The position numbers were made by a program, and so were the translations under genes. The notes below the pieces were generated by a model. It was given only the letters and a program-made list of their open reading frames with translations, did not search any database and was not told the DNA's origin. Below, one piece after another: positions 1 to 8,566 of a stretch of DNA of 64,000 nt. The stretch comes from Candidatus Kaistia colombiensis (GTDB lineage: Bacteria; Pseudomonadota; Alphaproteobacteria; Rhizobiales; Kaistiaceae). The stretch lies in assembly GCA_029203105.1 (NCBI GenBank), contig CP119318.1, forward strand, positions 387,001 to 451,000, given 5' to 3'. The stretch's first letter is position 1. Each line of letters begins with the position of its first letter.

Positions 1-244
1 GCGTGAGCGTCTGGTTCTTCCAGCTCGGCAGGCGCGACCAATAGACGATCTGATTTTCCGAGGCCCCGGCGCGCGAGGCCGCCTGGAACATCAGGTCGGT
101 GTTGACTGCGGGCATGCCCCAGATCATCGCCTCGACGGCCCGACGTTCCGCCGCGCGGTGGATCGGGTCATCGGGAGGCGACTGACTGGAGGCCGGGATT
201 GAAAGGAAAAGAAGCGAGCAAACCGAAAAAACGAACTTCAGCAT
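1..244 (-). CDS. DUF1254 family secreted protein, N-terminal part (runs off window)
   Basis: An ATG on the minus strand at 242-244 opens a frame that leaves the window at base 1. It begins with a signal peptide (MLKFVFSVCSLLFLSIPASS) ending near an SQS cut site. The mature start contains AVEAMIWGMPAVNTDLMFQA, which I recognise as the N-terminal signature of DUF1254 proteins. That family is periplasmic or outer-membrane associated and has no firmly established reaction. Only about 80 residues are visible, so integrity cannot be judged. IS21 copy A lies 168 bp upstream of the start codon and may separate the gene from its native promoter. Confidence 0.75.
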   Translation of the reverse strand, partial: MLKFVFSVCSLLFLSIPASSQSPPDDPIHRAAERRAVEAMIWGMPAVNTDLMFQAASRAGASENQIVYWSRLPSWKNQTLT

Positions 245-528
245 CGCGTGACACCACGGAAAAGACGGCATGTTGATCTGGCTGATACTCACCCTCCCAT
301 GCTGATGCGTCAACGTTCTCGCAATGCCGGCTCCACGGGAGTAGGCGGTCTCCGCTCGCGCGCTGACGGGTTGGCCCGCACTTGCGCGCACCCGCCCACA
401 ACTCTCCTAGAGTGTCATTCGGCGTGCAAAGTTGACCCCATATCCGGGGGTATCGGCGTCCAAAATTGACCCCCATGTGATCGAGCTGAACAGTCCGTCT
501 CTTTCCTTTCGAGGACAGGCGGGCGGGG

Positions 529-2028
529 ATGAAGGGCGTGGACACGGTTGCGCGGATCCGACGTGAGTTTTTTGTGCGAGGTCGGACCATCAAGGAGATC
601 GTCCGCGAGCTGCACGTGTCGAGGAACACGGTTCGCAAGGTTCTGCGGTCGAATGAGACAGCGTTTGATTATGAGCGCTCGGTGCAGCCGATGCCGAAGC
701 TCGGCGCCTGGAAGCCAGAGCTTGACCGGATCCTTGCTGCCAATGAGGGACGCTCCGCCCGCGAGCGGTTGACGCTGATCCGGATTTTCGAGGAGCTGCG
801 TGGGCTCGGATACGAAGGCGGCTACGATGCCGTCCGCCGATATGCCCGAGGCTGGCAGCGCGAACAGGTGTCGCTGTCGGCTGCCGCCTTCGTGCCGCTG
901 AGCTTCGCGCCGGGCGAGGCCTACCAGTTCGACTGGAGCCACGAGATCGTGCTGATAAACGGCACGACGGTGACGGTAAAGGTCGCCCATGTCCGGCTCT
1001 GTCATTCCCGGATGCTGTTCGTGAGGGCCTATCCGCGCGAGAGCCAGGAGATGGTGTTCGACGCCCATGACCGGGCATTTGCCTTCTTCAAAGGTGCCTG
1101 CACGCGCGGGATCTACGACAACATGAAGACGGCGGTCGAGACGATCTTCGTCGGCAGGGAGCGACTCTACAATCGCCGCTTTCTCCAGATGTGCGGCCAT
1201 TACCTGGTCGATCCGGTGGCCTGCACGCCGGCGTCAGGCTGGGAGAAAGGCCAGGTCGAGAACCAGGTTGGTCTCGTGCGCGAACGCTTCTTCACGCCGC
1301 GGCTCCGGGTGAAGAGCTACGACGAGCTGAACGCCTGGCTGCTTGACCGGGCGATTGCCTTCGCCAAGGCGCATCGCCATCCCGAACTCCGCGACAGGAC
1401 GGTCTGGGAGATGTTCGAGGAGGAGCGACCAAGTCTCGTGCCCTATCGGGGTTGCTTTGACGGCTTCCATGCCGTGCCGGCTTCGGTGTCGAAGACCTGC
1501 CTCGTGCGCTTTGACAACAATCGCTACTCCGTCGCCGCCAGCGCCGTCGGGCGACCCGCCGAGATCCGCGCCTATGCCGATCGCGTCGAGTTGCGTCAGG
1601 AGGGTCGGATCATCGGCGAGCATCCGCGCTGCTTTGGGCGAGACCAGACGATCTACGATCCCTGGCACTATGTCCCGGTGCTGGCGAGGAAGCCCGGCGC
1701 ATTGCGCAACGGAGCGCCATTCAAGGACTGGATCCTGCCGGCGAGCCTCGAACGGGTCCGCCGCAAGCTCGCCACGGTGCCGGATGGCGGGCGGCAAATG
1801 GTCAGCATCCTGACCGCGGTTCTCAGCGATGGCCTGCCTGCCGTCGAGGCCGCCTGTGGGGAAGCGCTCGCCGAAGGCGTCCACTCCGCCGACGTGATCC
1901 TCAACATTCTCGCCAGGGCGCGCGAACCGGTCCGCACCGTCACGATCATGACGCCGGACGCCCTGCGGCTGAACCATGAGCCGGTCGCCGACTGCGCCCG
2001 CTATGACAATCTCAGGAGGGCAATATGA
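529..2028 (+). CDS. istA: IS21 transposase IstA
   Basis: A 499-residue transposase of the IS21 (IstA) type, about the usual family length. The N-terminus carries a helix-turn-helix (IKEIVRELHVSRNTVRKVL, about residues 20-38). The DDE catalytic core follows, with the first Asp in YQFDWSHE and the Glu in GWEKGQVENQVG. The C-terminal part has the CLVRFDNNRYSV segment seen in IstA beta-barrel domains. The start used is the ATG at 529, preceded by a purine-rich GGCGGGGATGAAG context. It ends overlapping istB by 4 bp, consistent with translational coupling. The protein is identical to the copy at 31728-33227. It acts with IstB to join the IS ends to target DNA. Confidence 0.95.
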   Translation: MKGVDTVARIRREFFVRGRTIKEIVRELHVSRNTVRKVLRSNETAFDYERSVQPMPKLGAWKPELDRILAANEGRSARERLTLIRIFEELRGLGYEGGYDAVRRYARGWQREQVSLSAAAFVPLSFAPGEAYQFDWSHEIVLINGTTVTVKVAHVRLCHSRMLFVRAYPRESQEMVFDAHDRAFAFFKGACTRGIYDNMKTAVETIFVGRERLYNRRFLQMCGHYLVDPVACTPASGWEKGQVENQVGLVRERFFTPRLRVKSYDELNAWLLDRAIAFAKAHRHPELRDRTVWEMFEEERPSLVPYRGCFDGFHAVPASVSKTCLVRFDNNRYSVAASAVGRPAEIRAYADRVELRQEGRIIGEHPRCFGRDQTIYDPWHYVPVLARKPGALRNGAPFKDWILPASLERVRRKLATVPDGGRQMVSILTAVLSDGLPAVEAACGEALAEGVHSADVILNILARAREPVRTVTIMTPDALRLNHEPVADCARYDNLRRAI

Positions 2029-2756
2029 TGGAGCGATCCGAGATCCTGGCCACCATGGCCGAGTTGAAGCTTTACGGCATGAAGGCGGCCTTCGATGAGA
2101 TCCTCGCTACGGCGGTGAAGCGCCAGCACGAGCCGCACCGGGTGGTTGGCGACCTCTTGTCGGCCGAGATCTCCGAGAAGCAGGCGCGGTCGATCAAATA
2201 CCAGATCACCATTGCCAAGCTGCCGCTGGCTCGGGACATCGACGATTTTGTCTTCGACGACACGCCGATCAACGAGACGCTGGTGCGGGATCTCGCCGGC
2301 GGCAACTTCATCGCCCATCAGCGCAACGCTGTCCTGATCGGCGGGACCGGCACCGGCAAAACGCATCTTGCCATCGCCATTGCTCGGGCCTGCATTCGGG
2401 GCGGCGCTCGCGGCCGCTTCTTCAATGTCGTAGACTTGGTCAACAAGCTCGAGGCCGAGAGCCGAAGTGGTCGCCAGGGCAGAATGGCAGACTATCTCTC
2501 CCGCATGGACTTCATCGTCCTCGATGAGCTCGGCTATTTGCCCTTCGCCCAGTCCGGCGGACAACTCCTGTTCCACCTGATCAGTCGGCTCTACGAGCAG
2601 ACATCGGTCATCGTCACGACGAACCTCGCCTTCGGCGAATGGCCGTCCGTATTCGGCGACGCCAAGATGACGACCGCGCTCCTCGATCGACTGACCCATC
2701 ACTGCGATATCGTCGAGACCGGCAACGAGAGCTGGCGCTTCAAGAACCGCCTCTGA
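2025..2756 (+). CDS. istB: IS21 helper ATPase IstB
   Basis: A 243-residue AAA+ ATPase of the IstB/DnaC-like family, which assists IstA in target choice and strand transfer. The Walker A motif GGTGTGKTH lies near residue 105 and the Walker B motif FIVLDELGYL near residue 167. The C-terminal sensor region includes VIVTTNLAFGEW and ALLDRLTHHCDI. The ATG at 2025 overlaps the istA stop, and a GAGG element lies just upstream. The Walker A lysine codon is AAA here and AAG in copy B, the only base difference I found between the two IS copies, and it is silent. Confidence 0.95.
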   Translation: MMERSEILATMAELKLYGMKAAFDEILATAVKRQHEPHRVVGDLLSAEISEKQARSIKYQITIAKLPLARDIDDFVFDDTPINETLVRDLAGGNFIAHQRNAVLIGGTGTGKTHLAIAIARACIRGGARGRFFNVVDLVNKLEAESRSGRQGRMADYLSRMDFIVLDELGYLPFAQSGGQLLFHLISRLYEQTSVIVTTNLAFGEWPSVFGDAKMTTALLDRLTHHCDIVETGNESWRFKNRL

Positions 2757-2774
2757 CCACCCCAAACTTCGCCC

Positions 2775-2827
2775 GCCACGGCCTCGTTATCGCTCCGCCT
2801 CCGGCTGCGCGATAACGAGGCCGTGGC
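2775..2827 (+). terminator. Long stem-loop downstream of istB (copy A)
   Basis: A perfect 19-bp stem (GCCACGGCCTCGTTATCGC at 2775-2793, complement at 2809-2827) with a 15-base loop lies inside the IS21 right end, 18 bp after the istB stop. There is no U-tract, so it may act as a transcript-stabilising or read-through-blocking hairpin rather than a classical terminator. The same hairpin occurs at 33974-34026. A diverged version with a changed stem survives in the IS21 remnant near 10950-10985. Confidence 0.6.
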
Positions 2828-2897
2828 GTTCCAACAACTCCAGCAGGGGTCAACATTGGACGCCGATAAGGGGTCAGTTTTGAACGCCGTTTGACAC

Positions 2898-3398
2898 AGT
2901 TGGTTCCCGGTTGGCGATGACATCGAGCAGATCGTCGTCGCCTGGGTCAAGGAGCGCCTCGAGAATGGCGCGGACCCTGACGCCCCGTTGTTCCCGGCCG
3001 CGCCGCGCTACCGGCTGCCGGGGGACAAGACGCCGGAGAAGGAGGCGTTCTGGAAGACCTCCGAGCCCGTGCGCGAGGTCTTCCGAGAAGCCTGCCGGGC
3101 TGCAGGCATCGACTACATCAATCCTCACTCTGTCCGCGACACGCTGATGCTGCTGGGTCTCGAGATGTGCGCGAACTGGGAGGAGCTCAAGGCGTGGAGC
3201 CAGAATCTCGGTCACGAGAAGCTGGATACGTCGATGGTCCACTACGGCAAGCTCGACACCAACCGCCAGAACGCCCTCATACAGGGTTTGGTGCGAACCG
3301 ATCTGACGGTGCGCGAAGAGCAGGAGCTGCTCAACCGGTATCGTCGCCTACCGCCGAAGAAGCGAGCATCCGTGTTGGACATCCTGACGCTCGAGTAG
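2898..3398 (+). pseudogene. Tyrosine recombinase, C-terminal half only
   Basis: An open frame starts directly at the IS21 junction and runs to 3398, encoding about 166 residues. It holds the C-terminal catalytic part of a phage-type integrase: NPHSVRDTLMLLG corresponds to the HxxR region, and KAWSQNLGHEKLDTSMVHYG gives the H/Y box with the nucleophilic Tyr. The sequence resembles the same region of the intact recombinase at 34577-35695 (KAWSQNLGHKHMRTTDESYG), so the two belong to one subfamily. The N-terminal domain and first catalytic Arg are missing. The gene was cut by IS21 copy A or by a deletion running from it. A TTG at 2988 could in principle start a short product, but this is unlikely to be functional. 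Confidence 0.85.
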
Positions 3399-3437
3399 TG
3401 GGAAACGGACCACATCACGCCCCGCCAGGGCGACTAC

Positions 3438-3478
3438 AAAGAACCAGCGCCCGCACTCGCGGGCGCTGGTTCTTTTGG
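3438..3478 (+). terminator. Rho-independent terminator after recombinase fragment
   Basis: A 16-bp perfect stem (3438-3453 with 3460-3475) and 6-base loop is followed by TTTT, 40 bp after the recombinase stop. The stem core ACCAGCGCCCGC closely matches the hairpin at 34491-34528 behind the second recombinase, so the two integrase genes and their terminators appear to share an ancestor. Confidence 0.8.
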
Positions 3479-3559
3479 CGCGGGCTAAAAATTCGAAGCA
3501 CCTCCATGTGCTTCTGAGCCATCGCGCTACCGGCCTCTTAAGCCCGCGACCCGATCACC

Positions 3560-3895
3560 AGCCCGGCCTACGTGGTGGAAAGGCCCGGGAGATCGCCAAG
3601 AACGGGCTTGGCCTCGACCACAACGAAAACCGGCCTCGGCATGGCTGGCACCGCCATGTGTTCCTTGTCATGCTTGCCTTCGCAATGACGGCGGTGATCC
3701 GATACCGCGCCAATGAGGTCACGACCCAAAAAAGACCGAGGATGTAGACCATCAGGATTTGATCGGCCGGTCCATGCAGGAAGTGCGGCGCACCTCTAAC
3801 AGACTCTCCCGGCGGCGTGTTCAACCCACCCACATCATCGCATGACTATGCTGGAGACGAGCACATCGGACCGCTGCACGCCGTGCTCATATCAA
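3560..3895 (+). pseudogene. IS701-like transposase, C-terminal remnant
   Basis: Translating the plus strand gives GLDHNENRPRHGWHRHVF and VMLAFAMTAVIRYRAN, which I recognise as the C-terminal signature of IS701/IS4-like transposases (usually GLDHxExRSWxGWxRH). Beyond a stop near 3745, another frame continues with QEVRRTSNRLSRRRVQPTHI, also typical of that C-terminus, so at least one frameshift is present. No N-terminal catalytic region or intact ends are visible. It is degraded and non-functional. It lies between the recombinase fragment and the normal chromosomal gene cluster starting at 3967. Confidence 0.65.
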
Positions 3896-3925
3896 AACTA
3901 GAATGCAGCTGGATTGCGAGCGGAG

Positions 3926-3952
3926 ATACGACCCGCGCGCGGCGGGCCGTAT
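3926..3952 (-). terminator. Hairpin downstream of the GlcG-like gene
   Basis: An 11-bp stem with one mismatch (ATACGACCCGC against GCGGGCCGTAT) and 5-base loop lies 14 bp beyond the minus-strand stop of the GlcG-like gene. It is followed on that strand by a weak T-poor run, so termination efficiency is uncertain. Confidence 0.5.
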
Positions 3953-3966
3953 TGTTGTGATGTGGC

Positions 3967-4455
3967 TTATTCGGCAGCAGCGATCGCCTTCAGGCCGGCA
4001 ACAGCGCAGCCGGCGTCGATGTCGCCCGAGGGTGCGCCGCCGACGCCGATGCCGCCGACAAGCGCCTTGCCGAACTTGATCGGCAGGCCGCCGGCCTGAA
4101 TAATCATGCGGGAATCCATGTCGCGCAGGCCTTCATTGGCAGGCTTGGAAGCGATGAATTCGGCGAGGCCAGCGGTGTCGCGGCCGAGCGCGGCCGAGGT
4201 GAAGGCCTTGCCGGTGGCGCTGGCGCCGGTGTGCGGGCCGGAATTGTCGGCCTTCAGCAGCACCTTGGTCGAGCCGTCGCGCGCCACGATGGCAACGCTG
4301 ACATTGTTGCCATCGGAGGCGCAGGCCTTCAGCGCGGCGTCGGCCGCTTTGATGGCGGTTTCGAGCGGCAGATAGGGGGCGGTCGGCAGGTCCTGTGCCT
4401 GGGCGGCGAGCGGCGCGAGCAGCGAAGCGGCGAGAACGATAGTGCGGATCATCAT
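3967..4455 (-). CDS. GlcG/HbpS-like secreted protein
   Basis: A 162-residue protein of the GlcG/HbpS (heme-degrading or heme-binding domain) family, near the usual length including its leader. The N-terminus is a signal peptide (MIRTIVLAASLLAPLAAQAQ) with an AQA-Q cut site, so the mature protein should be periplasmic. The body has the family pattern VSVAIVARDG, GASATGKAFTSAALGR and the glycine-rich C-terminal GGIGVGGAPSGDIDAGCA. Two ATGs stand in tandem at the start; a GAGAGGAGACC ribosome site precedes them. The gene stands beside a response regulator and sensor kinase on the same strand, and a palindrome lies 75-92 bp upstream of its start, suggesting two-component control. Ligand and function are not shown by the sequence. 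Confidence 0.85.
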   Translation of the reverse strand: MMIRTIVLAASLLAPLAAQAQDLPTAPYLPLETAIKAADAALKACASDGNNVSVAIVARDGSTKVLLKADNSGPHTGASATGKAFTSAALGRDTAGLAEFIASKPANEGLRDMDSRMIIQAGGLPIKFGKALVGGIGVGGAPSGDIDAGCAVAGLKAIAAAE

Positions 4456-4529
4456 GGTCTCCTCTCGATTTGATGAATGGAAACTAGGCCGAACCCGGCT
4501 TGCCCGGTATTCGTAGGCTTTGCGACGCC

Positions 4530-4547
4530 CTCCGTAGTTCTACGGAG
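4530..4547. promoter_or_regulatory. Candidate operator, perfect 8-2-8 palindrome
   Basis: CTCCGTAGTTCTACGGAG is a perfect inverted repeat with a 2-base centre. It lies 75-92 bp upstream of the GlcG-like start codon and about 100 bp beyond the end of the response regulator gene. FixJ/NarL-type regulators bind short palindromes as dimers. The position fits an activator site for the neighbouring FixJ-type regulator, but this link is inference. Confidence 0.5.
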
Positions 4548-4649
4548 CTTGATCCTGTCGCGAGCTTTCGGGTCGCTTCGTACGCATCCGGTCTTGATTT
4601 TGCATCTGTGTTTGTCCCGGAACCGGTTCCCGCTTCCACGAGACATGCG

Positions 4650-5249
4650 TCAGCGCCCTTCGAGCCAAAGGCGCGTCATCTCGGCCTGCGAAATGGTGCC
4701 GAGCTTGGCGCCGATGGCGGCGCGATGGCTTTCCACCGTTCGTGGCGACAAGCCCAGCCCTTCGGCGATCTGGCGCGTGGTGAAGCCCTCCGCGATGCGG
4801 TCCAGCACTTCGCGCTCGCGCGCGGTGAGTGCGGCGAGCAGCGTCAGGATCTCCGCTTTCTCGGCGCGCCGGCTGAGCGTGCGCTGCAGCACTTCTTGTC
4901 CTTTCTGGATGGCGTCTATCAGGTCCTGTTCATCGATCGGCTTGGACAGGAAATCAACCGCCCCGTTGCGGAAGGCGCGCCGGCAGGCCTCGATGTCGCC
5001 ATGGCCCGAAATGACAATGGTCGGCCAGTCGATGCCTTGCTCGTTGAGCTTTCCTTGCAGCTTTAGCCCCGAAATGGCTGGCATACGGATGTCGAGGATC
5101 AGGCAGCCGGGTTCGAGCTTCGGCAACTGCGCCAGAAAAGTCTGCGGATCGGCAAAGCCGGTGGCCGCGATGCCGACCGTGGACAGAAGCAGGCCAAGCG
5201 CGTGGCGCACCGCTTCGTCGTCATCGACCAGATAAACGGGGCGAGTCAC
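4650..5249 (-). CDS. FixJ-type two-component response regulator
   Basis: A 199-residue response regulator. The receiver domain (about residues 1-120) has the acidic pocket DDD at 9-11, the phospho-acceptor Asp53 in LILDIRMP, and Lys103 in FLSKPID. The C-terminal LuxR/FixJ helix-turn-helix (about 135-195) includes LTAREREVLDRIAEGFTTRQ and LSPRTVESHRAAIGAKL. The start overlaps the end of the sensor kinase gene by 4 bp (ATGA type), so the pair is co-translated. It is expected to be phosphorylated by that kinase and to activate sigma-70 promoters; the palindrome at 4530-4547 is a candidate site, which would make the GlcG-like gene its target. The identity of the signal is unknown. Confidence 0.9.
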   Translation of the reverse strand: MTRPVYLVDDDEAVRHALGLLLSTVGIAATGFADPQTFLAQLPKLEPGCLILDIRMPAISGLKLQGKLNEQGIDWPTIVISGHGDIEACRRAFRNGAVDFLSKPIDEQDLIDAIQKGQEVLQRTLSRRAEKAEILTLLAALTAREREVLDRIAEGFTTRQIAEGLGLSPRTVESHRAAIGAKLGTISQAEMTRLWLEGR

Positions 5250-6784
5250 TGCGCAGTCTCCGGTAGGTCTTCGTTGCGCAGCAGGGCGACCCGGAAGGTC
5301 GCGCCCGATCCGCTGTCGACCAGCACGATCTCCCCGCCGGCGCGTTCCACCAGACGCTGGCTCAGCGCAAGACCGAGGCCAGTTCCATTGGCGCGGGTGG
5401 TCGTGAACGGTGTGAACAGGCGCGGGCGAAGGTCTTCCGGTACGCCAGGACCGTTGTCGGCGACTTCGAGCACAGTCCGGCCGTCATCCTGTCGCAGCCT
5501 GGCGAGGACCCGGCCGCCGCCGCTCGCATCGCCGGCAGCTTCGATGGCGTTGCGCACGAGGTTAAAGACGACCTGCTCCATCTCGACGGAATCGGCGGCA
5601 ACAAGCACCGGAGCTTCGGGGACGTCGAAGGTGAGTTGCACGCCCTGCCGCTCGGCCTGCGGCGCCAGCAGCGCCCATACATTGCCGACTGCCTCGCGCA
5701 GATCGAAAGCCGACACCGGCTTGTGCTGCGGGCGCGACCAATTGCGAAACCGCTCCAACATGGCGGACGCCCGGCGCGCCTGCATCACCGTATCGTCGAG
5801 AATCGGCGCCAGCGCAGCAGTGTCGCCGCGTCCGAGCAGCCGCCTTCCCGCCTGCGCTTGCGCGAGAATGGCGGTGAGCGGCTGGGTTAGTTCATGCGCG
5901 AGGCCGCTCGCCATCTCACCCAGAGTGTTGACGCGCGAGGCGTGCGCAAGGCGCGAATCCAGCGCGCTGAGGCGCGCCTGTTCCAGCGCCGCACGGGCGC
6001 GGGCGCGCTGGCGCAGGACGACCAATGTGGCGAGATAGATCAGGCCGACGGCAATCAGCAGCAGACCCGATTTCACCGGCGGAAAGAGGTCGGCAAGGCT
6101 GATCTCCACACCGGTCTGTAGAAGAAGGGGCTGCGAAGCGCTGCCGAGAGCCTTTGAAACCCCGACCGTCTCGGGCGGCACGCCCCGGCCCACGAGCCGG
6201 TGCCCGTCTGGAAGGGACAGGCTGAGCGCCACGCCGGGCCGCGACCAGAACGCTGTGGTCTCGCCAAGCAGTTTCCGAGCATCGATGCCAAGCATCAGCC
6301 CGTTGCGCGCCGCATCCGAATTGGGGCTGCGCTTCACCATCATGTAGTGATGTAGTTTGTCCGGATGCCGCAAGAGGACGATCCTTCCGTCGGATGCGCC
6401 GGCGGCGGAACGGACGAGGTCCGCAGTGGCGGGATCGAGGGGTTCGGTGCCTGTTATTTCGCCTTGTGGATCGAGCGGCACGAGTTGCACTTCGTCGATG
6501 CGCGAATAGAAGCGCGAGATCGTCGCGGCGACATCGAGAAACAAATCGTGCCTTTCGCCCTGTTCCGCAACTGCAATCGCGGATAGCGCCGTCAGATGTG
6601 CATCGTGCTGGTCGGCGCGTTGAGAAGCCAGCCGGTAGAGGGTGACGCTTTCCCGCTCCAGTTCGTCAATTAAGGCATGGCGCTGGACTAGCGCGAGTGC
6701 GCCCCCCCCGGCAGCCAATAGTAGAAACAAGATGACGATCAGCTTGATCGGATCTTCGAAGATCGGTCGGGCGCTACGGTTCAT
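5246..6784 (-). CDS. Membrane sensor histidine kinase
   Basis: A 512-residue sensor kinase paired with the overlapping FixJ-type regulator. A first membrane helix (about residues 13-32) and a second (about 238-258) bracket a periplasmic sensing domain of about 200 residues. The cytoplasmic part has a HisKA segment with the phospho-acceptor His in LAHELTQPLTAILAQ, then a HATPase domain with VFNLVRNAIEAAGD (N box), VADNGPGVPEDL (G1), LFTPFTTTRANGTGLGLALS (F and G2 boxes). The organisation is like DctB/FixL-class kinases of alphaproteobacteria. The periplasmic domain is not one I can name, so no ligand is proposed. Being in an operon with the regulator and next to a periplasmic GlcG-like protein, it may sense an external small molecule. 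Confidence 0.9.
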   Translation of the reverse strand: MNRSARPIFEDPIKLIVILFLLLAAGGGALALVQRHALIDELERESVTLYRLASQRADQHDAHLTALSAIAVAEQGERHDLFLDVAATISRFYSRIDEVQLVPLDPQGEITGTEPLDPATADLVRSAAGASDGRIVLLRHPDKLHHYMMVKRSPNSDAARNGLMLGIDARKLLGETTAFWSRPGVALSLSLPDGHRLVGRGVPPETVGVSKALGSASQPLLLQTGVEISLADLFPPVKSGLLLIAVGLIYLATLVVLRQRARARAALEQARLSALDSRLAHASRVNTLGEMASGLAHELTQPLTAILAQAQAGRRLLGRGDTAALAPILDDTVMQARRASAMLERFRNWSRPQHKPVSAFDLREAVGNVWALLAPQAERQGVQLTFDVPEAPVLVAADSVEMEQVVFNLVRNAIEAAGDASGGGRVLARLRQDDGRTVLEVADNGPGVPEDLRPRLFTPFTTTRANGTGLGLALSQRLVERAGGEIVLVDSGSGATFRVALLRNEDLPETAQ

Positions 6785-6857
6785 CCGAGTATTCTGACAG
6801 TTTGTACGGAGAATTAAAATTCATGCCGTCGCTTTTGTTCGGAGTTGTTGATCCTCT

Positions 6858-7727
6858 TTATCGACTTGCCTCCAATGGGGCATGTCTCTCCTCAAGAACC
6901 GCTCCCATCCGCTCCACCAGTTCCGAAGCAGGGCCGGCGCTTTCCCAGGCGTAGATGGAAACGGCCATTGGAGGCTCGATACCGAAAGGCTCATATTGCC
7001 GAACGCGATATCCGGCAACCGCGTTTCTTGGCAGGAGGGACAGGCCGAGCCCGGCTCCCACCGCGACCAGTACATTGTGAAGGCTGCTGCTAGAGAAGGC
7101 GATATACCAGCGAAGCCCTTCGTGCTCGATACGCTCGAACATTGCCTCGCGGTATAGACCGCCCGGAGGAAAAGCGACCAGCGGGACGGGGTCGGGCCAG
7201 TCGACGGGAGCGTCGGCACTCTCGAACCAGGCCATGGATTCCGGGAAAGTTGCGTGGCAATCGGCGCTGGCCACGGGTTCCTTGACGATCACAATATCGA
7301 ATTCGCCGACGCGGTAGCGCCGGGTCAGGTCGCGGCTCAATCCCGCGGTGACATCGAGCTGAATGTCGCGATGGCGCCGGACGAAATCACCGAACACCGT
7401 TGCCATCGTCGCGCTGACGATGTCCTCTGGAACGCCGATGCGGATTGAAGCCGTACCGGCCGGATCGCCAAGCGCTGCTTGCGCCTCCTGCTGGAGCGAC
7501 AGGATCCGCCGGGCGTAGCCCAGAAGCCGCTCGCCGGCAGATGTTGGCTCGATCGGCCGCGCCGCGCGTTCGACCAGTGCCACGCCGACCGCCCGCTCAA
7601 GCCGAGCAAGCTGCTGGCTGATGGTAGATTGCGTCATATTCAGGCGGTCCGCCGCAAGCGTGAAACTTCCCGCATCGACAATTGCGGCGAAGGAACGCAG
7701 AAGGCGTGGATCGAGCATATTCCTCAT
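6858..7727 (-). CDS. LysR-type transcriptional regulator
   Basis: A 289-residue LysR family regulator of normal length. The N-terminal winged helix-turn-helix includes LLRSFAAIVDAGSFTLAADR and MTQSTISQQLARLERAVGV. The remainder is the periplasmic-binding-protein-like effector domain (about 90-285). It is transcribed away from an ankyrin/deaminase/MFS operon with about 150 bp between the two starts, the usual LysR arrangement, and an inverted repeat lies in that gap. It is likely to regulate the divergent operon and itself. The effector is unknown; the deaminase and a CynX-like exporter suggest a nitrogenous base or related compound, but this is weak inference. Confidence 0.9.
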   Translation of the reverse strand: MRNMLDPRLLRSFAAIVDAGSFTLAADRLNMTQSTISQQLARLERAVGVALVERAARPIEPTSAGERLLGYARRILSLQQEAQAALGDPAGTASIRIGVPEDIVSATMATVFGDFVRRHRDIQLDVTAGLSRDLTRRYRVGEFDIVIVKEPVASADCHATFPESMAWFESADAPVDWPDPVPLVAFPPGGLYREAMFERIEHEGLRWYIAFSSSSLHNVLVAVGAGLGLSLLPRNAVAGYRVRQYEPFGIEPPMAVSIYAWESAGPASELVERMGAVLEERHAPLEASR

Positions 7728-7747
7728 CCGGAGATCGCGAATATCGA

Positions 7748-7764
7748 ATGATATTCATTATCAT
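7748..7764. promoter_or_regulatory. Candidate LysR operator in divergent gap
   Basis: ATGATATTCATTATCAT is an inverted repeat (ATGATA, 5-base spacer, TATCAT) in the AT-rich gap between the LysR gene start (7727) and the ankyrin gene start (7876). Its location suits a LysR dimer site, but no binding evidence exists. Confidence 0.4.
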
Positions 7765-7875
7765 AATGCCTCTTATCCGAACATTTAATTTCCATATGAT
7801 ATGTTTCATTCCTATCTGGCTGGCATGGTCAACATGCAGCCTGGCCGTCCCGGCCATCTATCGCGGGAACTCAAA

Positions 7876-8547
7876 ATGCTTCGCCGTTCGATCCTCAAAG
7901 GCGCTGCTTCTCTGCTACTGACGGTCGTCCCATTTGTTGCAGCAGGAAAAGCCATGAGCACAACCCCACTCCATCAGGCAGCCGGCATGAATGATGTTGC
8001 CGCAGTCAAGAAACTTCTAGCCCAGGGCGAGAAAATCGACGCACGCGATGCCGACGGAGCAACAGCATTGCTCGTCGCCACCCATGCCAACCAGGTCGAT
8101 GCCGCCAGAACGCTGATTGAAGCGGGCGCGGACGTCAACGCCAAAGACAGGATCGAGGATAGTCCTTATCTCTATGCCGGCGCGCGCGGGCATCTCGAAA
8201 TCCTCAAGATGACGCTTTCGCACGGCGCCGACCTCAAGAGCGTCAACCGCTATGGCGGCACCGCCCTTATTCCGGCTTCGGAGCGCGGCCACGTCGAGAC
8301 GGTGCGCGTGCTGATTAAGGCCGGCGTGAAGGTCGATCATGTTAACAATCTCCATTGGACGGCGCTGTTGGAAGCGATCATCCTCGGCGACGGTGGCGAA
8401 CGGCACCAGAAGATCGTCGATCTGCTGGTCAAGGCCGACGCCAACGTCAACCTCGCTGACGGCGAGGGCGTGGCGCCGCTTCAGCATGCGCGGGCGAGGG
8501 GCTACAAGGAAATCGAGGCGACCTTGGTGCAAGCCGGCGCCCGCTGA
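7876..8547 (+). CDS. Secreted ankyrin-repeat protein
   Basis: About 223 residues from the ATG at 7876; the frame is open further upstream to 7801, but the 7876 start is followed directly by a signal peptide (MLRRSILKGAASLLLTVVPF, cut near AAGKA). The mature protein consists of about five to six ankyrin repeats of 33 residues, seen as TPLHQAAGMNDVAAVKKLLA, DGATALLVATHANQVDAA, IEAGADVNAKD and similar units with the DVNAxD loops. Ankyrin repeats bind other proteins, and bacterial periplasmic versions often accompany catalase or transport genes. The gene leads a three-gene run with the deaminase (20 bp gap) and the MFS exporter. Its partner is unknown. Confidence 0.85.
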   Translation: MLRRSILKGAASLLLTVVPFVAAGKAMSTTPLHQAAGMNDVAAVKKLLAQGEKIDARDADGATALLVATHANQVDAARTLIEAGADVNAKDRIEDSPYLYAGARGHLEILKMTLSHGADLKSVNRYGGTALIPASERGHVETVRVLIKAGVKVDHVNNLHWTALLEAIILGDGGERHQKIVDLLVKADANVNLADGEGVAPLQHARARGYKEIEATLVQAGAR

Positions 8548-8566
8548 ATAACGAAGGAACCCAGCC

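Larger units (their letters stand above)
413..2896 (+). mobile_element. IS21 family insertion sequence, copy A (2,484 bp)
   Basis: The element has imperfect terminal inverted repeats: the left end begins TGTCATTCGGCGTGCAAAG, and the right end read inward begins TGTCAAACGGCGTTCAAAA. Inside are istA and istB with a 4-bp overlap, the normal IS21 layout. It matches 31612-34095 at the same offset (31,199 bp); the only difference I found is base 2360 (A here, G at 33559). The flanks (ctagag on the left, cagttgg on the right) show no target duplication, unlike the second copy. It abuts the 3' half of a recombinase gene whose 5' half is absent, so this copy probably marks a deletion or recombination junction. 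Confidence 0.95.
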
